Assembly: GCF_016342265.1 (NCBI RefSeq)
Contig: NZ_JAEIOS010000010.1
Span: forward strand, 62,001-126,000
DNA: 64,000 nucleotides
Reading direction: 5' to 3'
Source: Corynebacterium meridianum
GTDB taxonomy: Bacteria; Actinomycetota; Actinomycetes; Mycobacteriales; Mycobacteriaceae
In this document: in pieces, positions 48,756 through 60,517 of the stretch
Position numbering within the stretch: position 1 is the first letter of the stretch
Layout: each line of letters opens with the position of its first letter
Notes under the pieces: generated by a model
Databases searched by the model: none
What the model saw: only the letters and a program-made list of their open reading frames with translations
What the model was told of the DNA's origin: nothing
Translations under genes and position numbers: made by a program

Positions 48756-48790
48756 AAAAAGCCCGGCCACCGGACGTGGTCGGGCTCTCT
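48756..48790 (-). terminator. tig terminator
   Basis: AGCCCGACCAC / GTGGCCGGGCT on the minus strand (48760-48786), followed by TTTTT. A textbook intrinsic terminator. Confidence 0.8.
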
Positions 48791-48817
48791 CACCGGCAAC
48801 CTGGCGCCGCGGTGCTG

Positions 48818-50188
48818 CTACTCGGCGGCGTTGTCGCCGTCGGCGGAATCGCCGGACTCCTCGACTTCTTCCTCACCGAAGTAGACGGAGGGGTCGATCT
48901 TGTTGCCCTCGGAATCGGCGACGGAGACCTCGCAGATCGCGGCTGCGAGAGCCTTACCGCGGCGGACGTCGCTGAAGAGATTGCCGATCTGGCCCGCCTG
49001 CTGCAGCTGCTGGACGAACTGGTTCGGATCCATTCCGTAGCGCTGCGCGGTGAAGATGATGTGCTCGGTCATCTCCTCCTGGCTGACCTCGGGCTGGACC
49101 TTGTCAGCCAAGACGTCGAGGAAGAGCTGGGTACGGACGGCATTCTCGGCCTGCTCACGGGCGTCCTTGTCGAACTCCTCGCGGGAGCTGCCCTCAAGCT
49201 TCAGGCGCTCGTTGAGCTTCTTCTCGTCGCCACCGAACTGGCTGACCAGCTGCTGAACCTGGTTGTTGACCTGCTCGTCGACGATGGACTCGGGCAGCGG
49301 GAACTCGGACTTCTCAAGTGCCGCTTTGAGCACCTCGTCGCGGATCTCCGCGGCCTGCTGGGCCTTGCCGCCCTCCTCGACGCGCTGAACGAGGGACTCA
49401 CGGAGCTCCTCGACGGTGTCGAACTCGGAGGCGAGTTGGGCGAACTCGTCGTCCACCTCGGGCAGTTCCCGCTCCTTGACGCTACCGACGGTGACCGTCA
49501 CGAGGGCTTCCTTGCCCTCGTGCTCACCGGCGAGCAGTTTCGTGGTGAACTCGCGGGATTCGCCGACCTCCATGCCTACGAGCGTCTCGTCGAGCCCCTC
49601 GATGAGCTCGCCGGAGCCGACCTGATGGCTGAGGCCCTCGGTGGTCGCCTCGTCGATGGTCTCACCGTCGACGGTCGCCGAGAGATCGACGGTGACAAAG
49701 TCGTTCTCGGCGACGGCACGGTCGACGTTCTTCAGGGAACCGAAGCGCTCACGCAGCTTCTGCATCTCGGCGTCGACGGCCTCGTCGTCGGTAGACAGCG
49801 GGGAGACCTCGACGGAGATGTCGGAGAAGTCGGGGAGGGTGATCTCGGGGCGGACGTCGACCTCGGCGGTGAACTCGACGAGCTCACCGTCCTCGATGCG
49901 GGTCACGTCGACGACAGGCTGTCCGATGACCTTGAGGTCGTTCTCCTCGACGGCGGCACCGTACCGGCTCGGGAGCATGTCGTTGACGACCTGCTCGAGA
50001 ACGGGACCGCGGCCGACGCGGGCCTCGATCAGCTGACGCGGGGCCTTGCCCTTCCGGAAACCCGGAATGGACACCTGCTGGGCCAGCGCCTTGTATGCCT
50101 GGTCAAACTCCGGCTTGAGGTCCTCGAAGGGAACCTCGACGGTGATCTTGACGCGGGTGTCATTCAGCTGCTCGACGGAACTCTTCAC
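48818..50188 (-). CDS. tig: Trigger factor chaperone
   Basis: 456 residues. Trigger factor binds the ribosome exit tunnel and folds new chains. The ribosome-binding motif is [20 protein letters not shown], a PPIase (FKBP-like) domain sits mid-protein ([18 protein letters not shown]) and the helical C-terminal arms end in an acidic tail rich in Glu and Asp, typical of actinobacteria. Start is GTG 50188 after AGGAGA. tRNA-Pro lies upstream on the same strand. Confidence 0.97.
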   Translation of the reverse strand: MKSSVEQLNDTRVKITVEVPFEDLKPEFDQAYKALAQQVSIPGFRKGKAPRQLIEARVGRGPVLEQVVNDMLPSRYGAAVEENDLKVIGQPVVDVTRIEDGELVEFTAEVDVRPEITLPDFSDISVEVSPLSTDDEAVDAEMQKLRERFGSLKNVDRAVAENDFVTVDLSATVDGETIDEATTEGLSHQVGSGELIEGLDETLVGMEVGESREFTTKLLAGEHEGKEALVTVTVGSVKERELPEVDDEFAQLASEFDTVEELRESLVQRVEEGGKAQQAAEIRDEVLKAALEKSEFPLPESIVDEQVNNQVQQLVSQFGGDEKKLNERLKLEGSSREEFDKDAREQAENAVRTQLFLDVLADKVQPEVSQEEMTEHIIFTAQRYGMDPNQFVQQLQQAGQIGNLFSDVRRGKALAAAICEVSVADSEGNKIDPSVYFGEEEVEESGDSADGDNAAE

Positions 50189-50329
50189 GAGTCACTCTCC
50201 TGGAATAATGTTTGTATTGATTCGTCTAACGGGTCCTTCGCCACTACGGGCATCCGGCTACGGCACCGGGCATCACCGTGTGGGCGATGTCCGTGCCGGG
50301 TGCCGGACGCCTCAAGGGGAGGATCCCTG

Positions 50330-50403
50330 TCGGGGTAACAGGATTTGAACCTGCGACCCCCTGCTCCCAAAGCAGGTGCGCTACCAAGCTGCGCCATACC
50401 CCG
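50330..50403 (-). tRNA. tRNA-Pro (UGG)
   Basis: Minus-strand cloverleaf with acceptor arms CGGGGTA / TACCCCG, the D arm GCGCAGCTTGGTAGCGC, the anticodon stem CCTGC-TTTGGGA-GCAGG reading TGG, and the T arm GCAGGTTCAAATCCTGT (part). CCA is not encoded. Confidence 0.95.
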
Positions 50404-51029
50404 TAGTTAATGAAGCGACACGACCCTTGTCGGGCCGTTGCCAGTGCAGTCTACCGACTACCGCGTGCGGGGGTTCAACAGACCCCCGTTGTTCCGGATC
50501 ACGCTGGTGGCGGGACCGCCCGAAGGGGCCGCAACCGGAGAGGTTCCGGTATGTCGCGACCGGGGCCACACCGCCCGACGACGCGACCCGTCGCGCCGAA
50601 CGGCACACACCGCGCCCGGGAACCACACGATCCGAGATCCGGCATGCTCCCGCGGTGCCCGAAACCCCAGCCCCGACCATCAGGGGAACGCCCGCCGCGA
50701 CCCGGACACTACGGCGTCAGAACACCTGTTCCCCTTTACAAGACGCAGAACGCCCCCGTGCACGGACTCCCCCCAATGGCACTGGTATCACTTCACCGGT
50801 TCCGTCAACGGCAGACGATCCCGGCGGGATCTCGGCCGACACACCGACGCCATTCCCCCTGACAGCTCGGCGGGTAATGCGCACGGCCGGCGCCCCGTAC
50901 GAGTGGGACACAGCATCTCCCGTTCGCGGGCGTTCAGACGGGCGCAGGAAAGGTGACGCCAACGAGCATCGCCCAAGCAACCACCACAGGGCCCCACGTT
51001 TCCGCCGGGCAGCCCGGAAGTGCCCGCAA
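50404..51029. other. Gene-free stretch between two tRNA genes
   Basis: About 630 bases. Several frames are open on both strands, but translations are Arg/Pro-rich and no ribosome binding site fits. I see no gene. Confidence 0.45.
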
Positions 51030-51072
51030 AAAGAAGCGCCCCTACCAGCCATTCTCACCGGTAGGGACACTT
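51028..51072 (-). terminator. tRNA-Gly terminator
   Basis: On the minus strand GGTAGGGA/CCCCTACC-type arms (51039-51046 and 51060-51067), extended by flanking pairs, are followed by CTTCTTTTT. Confidence 0.65.
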
Positions 51073-51082
51073 CCCAAAATGG

Positions 51083-51154
51083 AGGGAACGACGGGAATCG
51101 AACCCGCGTCTTCAGCTTGGAAGGCTGAGGTATTAGCCACTATACGACGTTCCC
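51083..51154 (-). tRNA. tRNA-Gly (UCC)
   Basis: Minus-strand cloverleaf with acceptor arms GGGAACG / CGTTCCC, the anticodon stem TCAGC-CTTCCAA-GCTGA reading TCC, and the T arm ACGCGGGTTCGATTCCCGT. CCA is encoded directly after (51080-51082). Confidence 0.95.
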
Positions 51155-51762
51155 AGCTCTGCCCGTCCACCCCGTATCGCCGGGACCGAACCGCAGTGGT
51201 TATCATTCTAACGCAAGCCCGGACAGATGAAAAATGCCGCGGTGACACCCAGATCATCCAACCCGGGAACAAGGACCGGTGAGGGCATTCATCCCGGAGC
51301 GGACCGGTGGATCCCCACGCGCCGCCCGGCTCCCTAATCCGGGACAACCGCCGACACCCCCGGAAGTGCCGACCCCGGCCCCAATCGTGGATAATCAGAC
51401 CATTCGACAGCTTCACTCGCACGTTCGAACCCCGATTTTTCACCGCATACAGAAAAACTTGCGAAGAAATAACGCCCGCTATCTTATTCTTTTATCAGCA
51501 GCACAGCCCCGACATATCGGGATAGCCTACCCTTTCACGGTTATATATTTGCGTTTGAAAACGCTTTCGGGGGTAGACCTAACCGACCATCGTCACTGAT
51601 AGGACAGCGTGCCCGACGGAAAACGGGATGTCCATGTTTTGACACCTCTCAAATGTTGGTTTCGCCGCCAGTTTTCCCGGCTGAAACAGGTACACGAACG
51701 AACATTCTTCAACCGTCATTTTTCTCAGGACTCCGTTAGCTACCTACCGTATCGTTGCCGTC
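51155..51762. other. AT-rich control region between tRNA-Gly and an HTH gene
   Basis: About 600 bases. The right half, from about 51420, is clearly AT-richer than its surroundings. It holds TATATAT near 51543 and a perfect palindrome GCGTTTGAAAACGC at 51551-51564 that could bind a regulator. TAGAAT on the minus strand (51205-51210) may be the tRNA-Gly -10. No gene is seen. Confidence 0.45.
51551..51564. promoter_or_regulatory. 14-bp palindrome (candidate operator)
   Basis: GCGTTT-GA-AAACGC, about 200 bases upstream of the small HTH gene. It sits beside TATATAT; the bound protein is unknown. Confidence 0.4.
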
Positions 51763-52005
51763 ATGCAACCTAAGATCATTGACTCCGACTCCGGCAGAGA
51801 GCTCTGGACTGCCATCGAGTGCGCCAAGTTTTCCGGGACTGCGCGCGGAACCTTCACCAGCTACGCAGGCCGCGGACGTGCCCCGAAGCCCGTGGCCAAG
51901 ATGCACGGACTGACCCTCTGGGACTCAAAGACCATCCACGAATGGGTCGAGGAACGCAAGAACGGCCGTAAGTCAGCGAAGTCGCCCGAAAACTCCGAAG
52001 CCTGA
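51763..52005 (+). CDS. Small AlpA/excisionase-like helix-turn-helix protein
   Basis: 80 residues. ELWTAIECAKFSGTARGTFTSYAGRGRAPKPV and LTLWDSKTIHEWVEER follow the MerR/AlpA-type HTH pattern seen in phage excisionases and small regulators. The tail (KNGRKSAKSPENSEA) is basic. Composition is less GC-rich than its neighbours. It sits beside two tRNA genes, a common site for integrated elements, but no integrase is in the window. A strong terminator follows. It could be a relic of an island or a resident regulator. Confidence 0.75.
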   Translation: MQPKIIDSDSGRELWTAIECAKFSGTARGTFTSYAGRGRAPKPVAKMHGLTLWDSKTIHEWVEERKNGRKSAKSPENSEA

Positions 52006-52065
52006 ACAACCCGCTCCGCCCGCCACCCGCCAGTCCCACCCCAAAAAACCTGAACCTGCAACGAC

Positions 52066-52097
52066 CCCGCAGCCCACTGTCGTGGGCTGCGGGTTTT
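52066..52097 (+). terminator. Terminator after the HTH gene
   Basis: CCCGCAGCCCAC (52066-52077) and GTGGGCTGCGGG (52082-52093) form a perfect 12-bp stem with a 4-base loop, followed by TTTT. Confidence 0.85.
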
Positions 52098-52266
52098 CCA
52101 GCTTCCGGACCTCAACCGGGCCCGGGCCCGGCGGATCGCGTCCGGTTCCTCGGGACGGGGAACCCCAGAAACCGGTGAAACGTTGTCCCTACAGAGCGTG
52201 GGCGGATCAGAACCGCCGTTCCCGACTCTGCCGAACTCCACTCCCCGCCGTACCCGAAGGTTGCCG

Positions 52267-53076
52267 ATGAACATTCTCCCCCTGCTCCTGATCGCCGTCG
52301 TCATCGTCGGAGTCGTCCTCCTGTTGTCGAGGAACGGATCCGCGGGCGGGCGTCCGACCACCGGCGCGGAACTCGACGACGCCGTGGCAGACGCACGCCG
52401 GTGGATCGAGCGTCTCGGATCCCAGGTGCTCAGCCTGAGCGGTAGCGACACCGCCTCGACGCAGGCGCTCGCCGATGCGTCCGAGCGGTACAACGCCGCC
52501 TCCGGGCAGATCGGCACCGCGCAGACCATCCGCCAGGCCGAACTCGCCCGTGAGTCCGCGCTTGAGGGACTCCACTACGTGAACGCGGCCCGGGAGATCA
52601 TGGGGATGCCCGCCGGCCCGGAGCTTCCACCCCTCGAGGGCCAGCGACGGGCCGGCGCCGTGACTGAGCAGCGCACCATCGACCACGAGGGAAAGCAGAT
52701 CACGGCGTCCCCGACAGCCTCCCCGGAGACCCCGAACTACTACCCGGGTGGAATGGTCGCCGGGCGTCCCGTGCCCGCCGGCTGGTACTCCGAACCGTGG
52801 TGGGCGACCGCGCTGCGCAGCGGCATGTGGACCGCGGGCTCGGTGATGATGTTCTCCATGCTTTTCGGGGGAATGTCCGGGGTCCATTACGGTCCACAGG
52901 AGTTCGAGCAGGGCTACGGTGACGCCGGAGCTGAGGGACTGGACGGAACCGCGGGGGACGCGGGTCAGGATCTCGGGGACACCGGGGCCGGTGGCGACGG
53001 GGGTGACCTGTTCGGCGGCGGTGGGTTCTTCGGCGACGGCGGCGGCGGAATGGACTTCGGTGGCTTCGATTTCTGA
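52267..53076 (+). CDS. Membrane protein with Gly/Asp-rich tail, unknown function
   Basis: 269 residues. One N-terminal membrane helix (NILPLLLIAVVIVGVVLLLS, residues 2-21), then a helical domain of about 100 residues (ELDDAVADARRWIERLGSQVL ... QAELARESALEGLHYVNAAREIM). A possible second hydrophobic segment (SGMWTAGSVMMFSMLFGGM) precedes a C-terminal tail of about 60 residues made mainly of Gly and Asp and ending in FGGFDF. The start is ATG 52267 with CGAAGG six bases upstream. It converges on rpiB. Similar helical-plus-glycine proteins exist in corynebacteria as I recall; the function is unknown. Confidence 0.75.
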   Translation: MNILPLLLIAVVIVGVVLLLSRNGSAGGRPTTGAELDDAVADARRWIERLGSQVLSLSGSDTASTQALADASERYNAASGQIGTAQTIRQAELARESALEGLHYVNAAREIMGMPAGPELPPLEGQRRAGAVTEQRTIDHEGKQITASPTASPETPNYYPGGMVAGRPVPAGWYSEPWWATALRSGMWTAGSVMMFSMLFGGMSGVHYGPQEFEQGYGDAGAEGLDGTAGDAGQDLGDTGAGGDGGDLFGGGGFFGDGGGGMDFGGFDF

Positions 53077-53107
53077 CGCACGATGGCCCGTAGGCCGGAC
53101 ATGACAG

Positions 53108-53150
53108 GTGAAGCGGGCCCCGACCGGTGGACGGTCGGGGCCCGCTTCAC
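53108..53150. terminator. Perfect 19-bp bidirectional terminator
   Basis: A 19-bp stem (53108-53126 and 53132-53150) with a 5-base loop lies between two convergent genes. It starts GTGAAGCGGGCCCC and has no mismatches. Confidence 0.85.
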
Positions 53151-53175
53151 TGTGTGGGAGAGCTGGTCCGGAGGA

Positions 53176-53646
<471 letters not shown>

Positions 53647-53649
<3 letters not shown>

Positions 53650-53661
53650 GGGACCAGTGTA
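53647..53661 (-). promoter_or_regulatory. TACACT -10 of rpiB, probable leaderless start
   Basis: TACACT (minus strand, 53656-53661) lies 6 bases from the rpiB ATG. Confidence 0.45.
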
Positions 53662-53785
53662 GCCCGGGAGAGCCACGTGGAGTGGCCACATAGCGCGGCC
53701 ACTCCACACAGAGCAGCCACGGACCACATGACGTGAGATGTCGCATAGCACGCCTCATGACGCTGAATTTCGCCCCGCCCGGGGC

Positions 53786-53802
53786 TAGCGTCATAGGGAG
53801 TG
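53786..53802 (+). promoter_or_regulatory. TAGCGT -10 of the radical SAM gene
   Basis: TAGCGT at 53786-53791 lies 8 bases before GTG 53800, allowing a leaderless start. GGAAGGAG at 53814-53821 offers an alternative start at GTG 53833. Confidence 0.4.
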
Positions 53803-54996
53803 AACACCCGCCCGGAAGGAGTCCGCGGAACCGTGTCCCACACCCATCCCAGCGTCCGGATGATCCGTCACGATGTCGGCGCCAAACCGTTCATCGTCAT
53901 CTGGGAGGTGACCCGCGCCTGTCAGCTGGTCTGCCGGCACTGCCGAGCGGACGCCCAGACCCGGGCCGATCCCCGGCAGCTCACCACGCGGCAGGGCTTC
54001 GAGCTGCTCGACCAGCTCGCCGCCTACGACCACCCGCACCCGCTCGTCGTGCTCACCGGCGGGGATCCCTTCGAACGCGACGATCTCGTGGACCTGGTCC
54101 GGTACGGCACCGAGCGCGGGCTGTCGATCTCCCTCTCCCCCTCGGTCACCCCGAAGCTGACCAGGGCCCGACTGGAGGAGCTGCGGGCGGCCGGCGGCAA
54201 GGCGATGTCGATGTCGCTGGACGGCGCGACCGCCGAGACCCACGACGCCTTCCGCGGATTCCCCGGAACGTTCGACGCGACGCTCGCGATGGCCCCGGAG
54301 ATCCTCGACGTCGGGTTCCGGCTGCAGATCAACTCGACGCTCACGCGCTCGAACACTCACGAGGCGCCCGCCCTGCTGAAGACCGTCATCGGGATGGGTG
54401 CGAAGATGTGGTACACGTTCTTCCTCGTCCCGACCGGGCGCGGCGCACGGCTGAACTGCCTGGATCCGGACGAGCGGGAGGACGTGCTCAACTGGTTGGC
54501 CGACGTCTCCGACCGGATCGCGATCAAGACGACGGAGGCACCGCAGTACCGCCGCGTGGTGCTCCAGCGGGAGCGCTCCGACACCCCGTACCGGGGCGGC
54601 GAGCTCTACCGCACGCTCACCGCGGAAACGACCCGACTGCTCGGGGCACATCCCGAGCATCCCCGACGCCCACGGCCCCCGATGGCCGTGAACTCCGGAT
54701 CGGGCTTCGCCTTCGTCGACCACATCGGCGACGTCTACCCCTCGGGCTTCCTGCCCGTGCACTGCGGGAACGTCACCGAGACCCCCTTCTCGGAGATCTA
54801 CTCCCGCTCGCCGGTGTTCACCGCACTCCGCGACCCCGACAACTGGCACGGCAAGTGCAGCGTCTGCGAGTTCCACGGGGTGTGCGGCGGTTCCCGCTCC
54901 ACGGCGTACGCAATGACCCACGACTACCTCGCGTCGGATCCGACCTGCGCGTACGTCCCGGAGGCATGGGCGCGGGCGCGGCGGCTGGGCGCCTGA
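53800..54996 (+). CDS. Radical SAM/SPASM domain protein
   Basis: 398 residues. The radical SAM cluster motif ACQLVCRHC (Cys41, Cys45, Cys48) follows IWEVTR. VLTGGDPFERDDL is the SAM-binding GGE-like motif. The C-terminal SPASM region has further cysteines (VHCGNV, GKCSVCEFHGVCGG, PTCAYVP) for auxiliary iron-sulfur clusters. It looks like the TIGR04053 group, relatives of peptide- and heme-modifying enzymes. No precursor-peptide or haem gene is next to it. Either GTG 53800 (leaderless) or GTG 53833 (GGAAGGAG 11 bases upstream) may be the start. Confidence 0.88.
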   Translation: MNTRPEGVRGTVSHTHPSVRMIRHDVGAKPFIVIWEVTRACQLVCRHCRADAQTRADPRQLTTRQGFELLDQLAAYDHPHPLVVLTGGDPFERDDLVDLVRYGTERGLSISLSPSVTPKLTRARLEELRAAGGKAMSMSLDGATAETHDAFRGFPGTFDATLAMAPEILDVGFRLQINSTLTRSNTHEAPALLKTVIGMGAKMWYTFFLVPTGRGARLNCLDPDEREDVLNWLADVSDRIAIKTTEAPQYRRVVLQRERSDTPYRGGELYRTLTAETTRLLGAHPEHPRRPRPPMAVNSGSGFAFVDHIGDVYPSGFLPVHCGNVTETPFSEIYSRSPVFTALRDPDNWHGKCSVCEFHGVCGGSRSTAYAMTHDYLASDPTCAYVPEAWARARRLGA

Positions 54997-55020
54997 CCCA
55001 GCCGGCGTCCCTCCGCCGGA

Positions 55021-55665
55021 TCAGTCGAACTCGGGGCGTTCCGTCCGCGAGCGCTTGAGCTCGAAGAAGTGCGGGTAGCCGGCGAGAACCACGGCGCCGT
55101 CGAACACCCTTCCGGCATCTTCCCCACGAGGGATGCGGGTCAGCACCGGCCCGAAGAACGCCGTTCCGGCGACCTCGACGACCGGGGTACCGACCTCGTC
55201 ACCGACGGCGTCCATGGCCTGCTGGTGGAACGCGCGCAGGGCGTCATCCCAGTCGGTTCCGGTTCCCGTGTCGGCCAGGTCCCTGTCGAGCCCGACCTCC
55301 ACGAGGGCCTCCCTCACGAGGGGGATCAACGCGTCGGAGATGTCCCCGTCGCCGGCGCTCTCCCGAAGTTCCTCGCCCCGCCCCTCGGTGTGGATCCTCG
55401 TCCCGAGTGCGGTGTAGAGCTCCCCGACCTTGTCGGGGTGCTCGGTGGCGATCCGGGCGAACACACGCGCCGGTGCCCACGTCGTCGTCATCATCCGCCG
55501 ATACTGCTCAGGAAGCTCGTCGCGCCCCTCGTTGAGGACGCCGAGGCTCATCGGGATCCAGGTGACGTCCACGTCGCGGACCTTCTCCACCTCGGTGACC
55601 CAACGGGACGTGATCCACGCGTATGGGCAGGTTACATCGAACCGGAACTTCAGGGGCTGACTCAC
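55021..55665 (-). CDS. DsbA-family protein (mycothiol nitroreductase type)
   Basis: 214 residues with a thioredoxin-like fold and helical insert, close to the Rv2466c family of mycothiol-dependent oxidoreductases. The active-site region near residue 9 reads DVTCPYAW, so one cysteine remains where the mycobacterial protein has CPWC. Downstream GTPVVEVAGTAFFGPVLTRIPRG carries the cis-proline loop. Start is GTG 55665 with GAAAGAAGA upstream. It is divergent from pepN, as in other corynebacteria. A monothiol mechanism with mycothiol is inferred. Confidence 0.88.
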   Translation of the reverse strand: MSQPLKFRFDVTCPYAWITSRWVTEVEKVRDVDVTWIPMSLGVLNEGRDELPEQYRRMMTTTWAPARVFARIATEHPDKVGELYTALGTRIHTEGRGEELRESAGDGDISDALIPLVREALVEVGLDRDLADTGTGTDWDDALRAFHQQAMDAVGDEVGTPVVEVAGTAFFGPVLTRIPRGEDAGRVFDGAVVLAGYPHFFELKRSRTERPEFD

Positions 55666-55931
55666 GGGCTGTCTTCTTTCTCTCGGGTTCTGCCGGCCGG
55701 CGTTCCCGGCGGGAACCAGGCGCGACGGTCGTGCCGCCCAGGATAGGTGCTTTCCCGGCCCACGCACGCCCGGTTCCCCGCGCGGCCCGTATCCTGGGCC
55801 GTATAGCGCCGCCACCCCCGACGGGCGGAGACGTCCGCGGTGCCGGTGCACTGTTTTTCGTCCACCACCTGATAGAGCGGCCCGCCGTCGGCGGCACCGC
55901 AGCAGCCCACACAGACAGGAGTTCGGGTTAC

Positions 55932-58553
<2,622 letters not shown>

Positions 58554-58567
58554 CCGGCCGGCTGGAC

Positions 58568-58582
58568 TAGCCTGTCTGTGTG
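58568..58582 (+). promoter_or_regulatory. TAGCCT -10, probable leaderless start
   Basis: TAGCCT (58568-58573) is 6 bases before GTG 58580, with no ribosome binding site. Confidence 0.5.
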
Positions 58583-60517
58583 ACTTCCCCGAATCCCGGT
58601 ACCACGCAGTCGATCGCGATCATCGGCGCCGGGCCGCGCGGCACGTCGGTGCTGGAGCGGCTCGGCGCCGCCCTGCACCAGGCGGACGGACTCGTGCCCC
58701 TGGACGTGCACCTCATCGATGATTCCCAGCACGGCTCCGGCGAGGTCTGGCGCACCGACCAGGCAGGTGAGCTGTGCATGAACACCCTCGCCGGCGCGGT
58801 GACGATGTTCACGGAACCCGGCTCGACGGTGTCGGCCCCCGTCCGGCGGGGACCGACGCTCTACGAGTGGATCCAGCTGCTGCGCGGGGAGAACCCCGAT
58901 GACGCGGGGATCGACCCGGACGTCGCCCGGGTGTTCCGGCGGCACCGGCCCGCCCCTGCGGTCGCGGTGGCCTTCGCCGACGAGCTGCGCGCCACGCGCC
59001 CCGAGTCGAACCCGAGCCGTCGCCTCTACGGTGCGTACCTGCGGTGGTTCCTCGACGTGACCAGACGCCGGCTTCCCCCTGAGGTCACGCTCCACCACCA
59101 CCGCAGCCGTGCGGTGGCGCTCAACGCTTCCACCGACGGAACCGACGAGATCACGCTCGCGGACGGCTCGGTGATTCGGGCGGGTGCGACGGTCCTCGCT
59201 CCCGGTTGGCAGCTCTCGGTGCCGGACGACGCCGAACAGCTCACCGCGGCGGACGACACGGCGTGGATCAGGCCCGGCAACCCCGCCGACCAGCGGCTGG
59301 ACCGGATCGAACCGGGCGACACAGTGCTGGTCCGCGGCCTGGGGATGGGGTTCTTCGACGCGATGATCCTCCTCACCGCGGGCCGCGGCGGGCGGTTCGT
59401 GGACGATCCCGCGGTGCGCTCCGGCCTGCGGTACGTCCCCTCCGGCGGCGAACCGCGGATCGTCGCGGCATCGGGCCGTGGCTACCCGCTGTTCCCGAAG
59501 TCCGAGTACCACTCGCTGCCGCCCCGGATGCCGCACACCAGGCTGCGTGCCGTCGTCCGGGAGCTCTCCGGCAGCGACTCGCCGATCGATTTCGACCGGC
59601 AGGTGTGGTCCGCCGTCGCCCGGGACGCCCACGAGGCGTACCACCGTGCCCTGCACCGGATACACCCCGACCTGACGGTGGACCCGGCGGACCTCGCCGA
59701 GCTCATCGACGACACCCCGGTGGCGGACCTCCCGCGGGTACTGGCCGCCCTGGTCCCCGGAGTACCCGTGTTCGACCCCGTCGCCGAGGCCGACCCGCTG
59801 GCCGCCCGCGGGATCACCGGCCCGCTGTCCCCCGGGGAGTTCACCGCCGCCGTGGCGGACGGCCTGGCGGCGGACATCGCCCACGCCGCGGCGGGCCGGG
59901 ACAGCGCCTGGAAGGAGGGGATGTGGTCGGTCGCGTCGGCACGCAAGACTGTCTCGGTCCTCGGGGCGAACGGACGCTACACGCCGGACTCCCGGCGCGG
60001 CCGCTACGCCTGGATGATGGCGCTGGGCAGGATGGCGGGTTCCGGTCCCCCGGCCTTCCGCACCCGGGAGCTGCTCACCCTCGTGGACGCCGGCGTCGTG
60101 TCCTTCCTCGGGGCGCGCCCCACCGTCGCGGTGGCCGAAGGCGGGTTCCGGATGCACTCCCCCACGACGGACCGGGCGGTCACCGGGCGGGTGCTCCTCG
60201 ACGCCCGCCTACCGGCGCCCGATGTGCGCACCACCGCCGACCCGCTCATGCGGGATCTGCTGCAGCGGGGCCGGATCCGGGTGTTCCGCCTGTCCGACGG
60301 TTCGACGACCCCTTCCCCGGAGGTCGATCCGGTGACGCAGCGGGTGGTCACCGCCGACGGGGCAGCGGATCCGCGGCTCCACCTCATCGGGATCCCCACC
60401 CACGCGCAGATGCCGGACACCACGATCAGTCCGATGCCGGGCACCGACGCGACGCTGCTGCAGACGACGGACGCCGCCGCCGTGCACGCCCTGGCTGCGG
60501 TGTCCGGGCGGGCCTAG
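58580..60517 (+). CDS. Large FAD/NAD(P)-binding protein
   Basis: 645 residues. The dinucleotide fold opens IAIIGAGPRGTSVLERLGAAL, followed by VHLIDDSQHGSGEVWRTDQAGELCMNTL, both typical of the FAD-NAD(P)-binding family related to adenylate-forming cluster and siderophore N-hydroxylase-like proteins. GDTVLVRGLGMGFFDAMILL is a second nucleotide-binding segment. The C-terminal half has no recognised domain. The start is GTG 58580 just after a TAGCCT box. It lies 26 bp after pepN. The substrate is unknown. Confidence 0.85.
   Translation: MTSPNPGTTQSIAIIGAGPRGTSVLERLGAALHQADGLVPLDVHLIDDSQHGSGEVWRTDQAGELCMNTLAGAVTMFTEPGSTVSAPVRRGPTLYEWIQLLRGENPDDAGIDPDVARVFRRHRPAPAVAVAFADELRATRPESNPSRRLYGAYLRWFLDVTRRRLPPEVTLHHHRSRAVALNASTDGTDEITLADGSVIRAGATVLAPGWQLSVPDDAEQLTAADDTAWIRPGNPADQRLDRIEPGDTVLVRGLGMGFFDAMILLTAGRGGRFVDDPAVRSGLRYVPSGGEPRIVAASGRGYPLFPKSEYHSLPPRMPHTRLRAVVRELSGSDSPIDFDRQVWSAVARDAHEAYHRALHRIHPDLTVDPADLAELIDDTPVADLPRVLAALVPGVPVFDPVAEADPLAARGITGPLSPGEFTAAVADGLAADIAHAAAGRDSAWKEGMWSVASARKTVSVLGANGRYTPDSRRGRYAWMMALGRMAGSGPPAFRTRELLTLVDAGVVSFLGARPTVAVAEGGFRMHSPTTDRAVTGRVLLDARLPAPDVRTTADPLMRDLLQRGRIRVFRLSDGSTTPSPEVDPVTQRVVTADGAADPRLHLIGIPTHAQMPDTTISPMPGTDATLLQTTDAAAVHALAAVSGRA

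Noticed and set aside
50404..51029. Genes between the two tRNAs
   Set aside because: Open frames on both strands overlap each other, lack binding sites and give Arg/Pro-rich noise.
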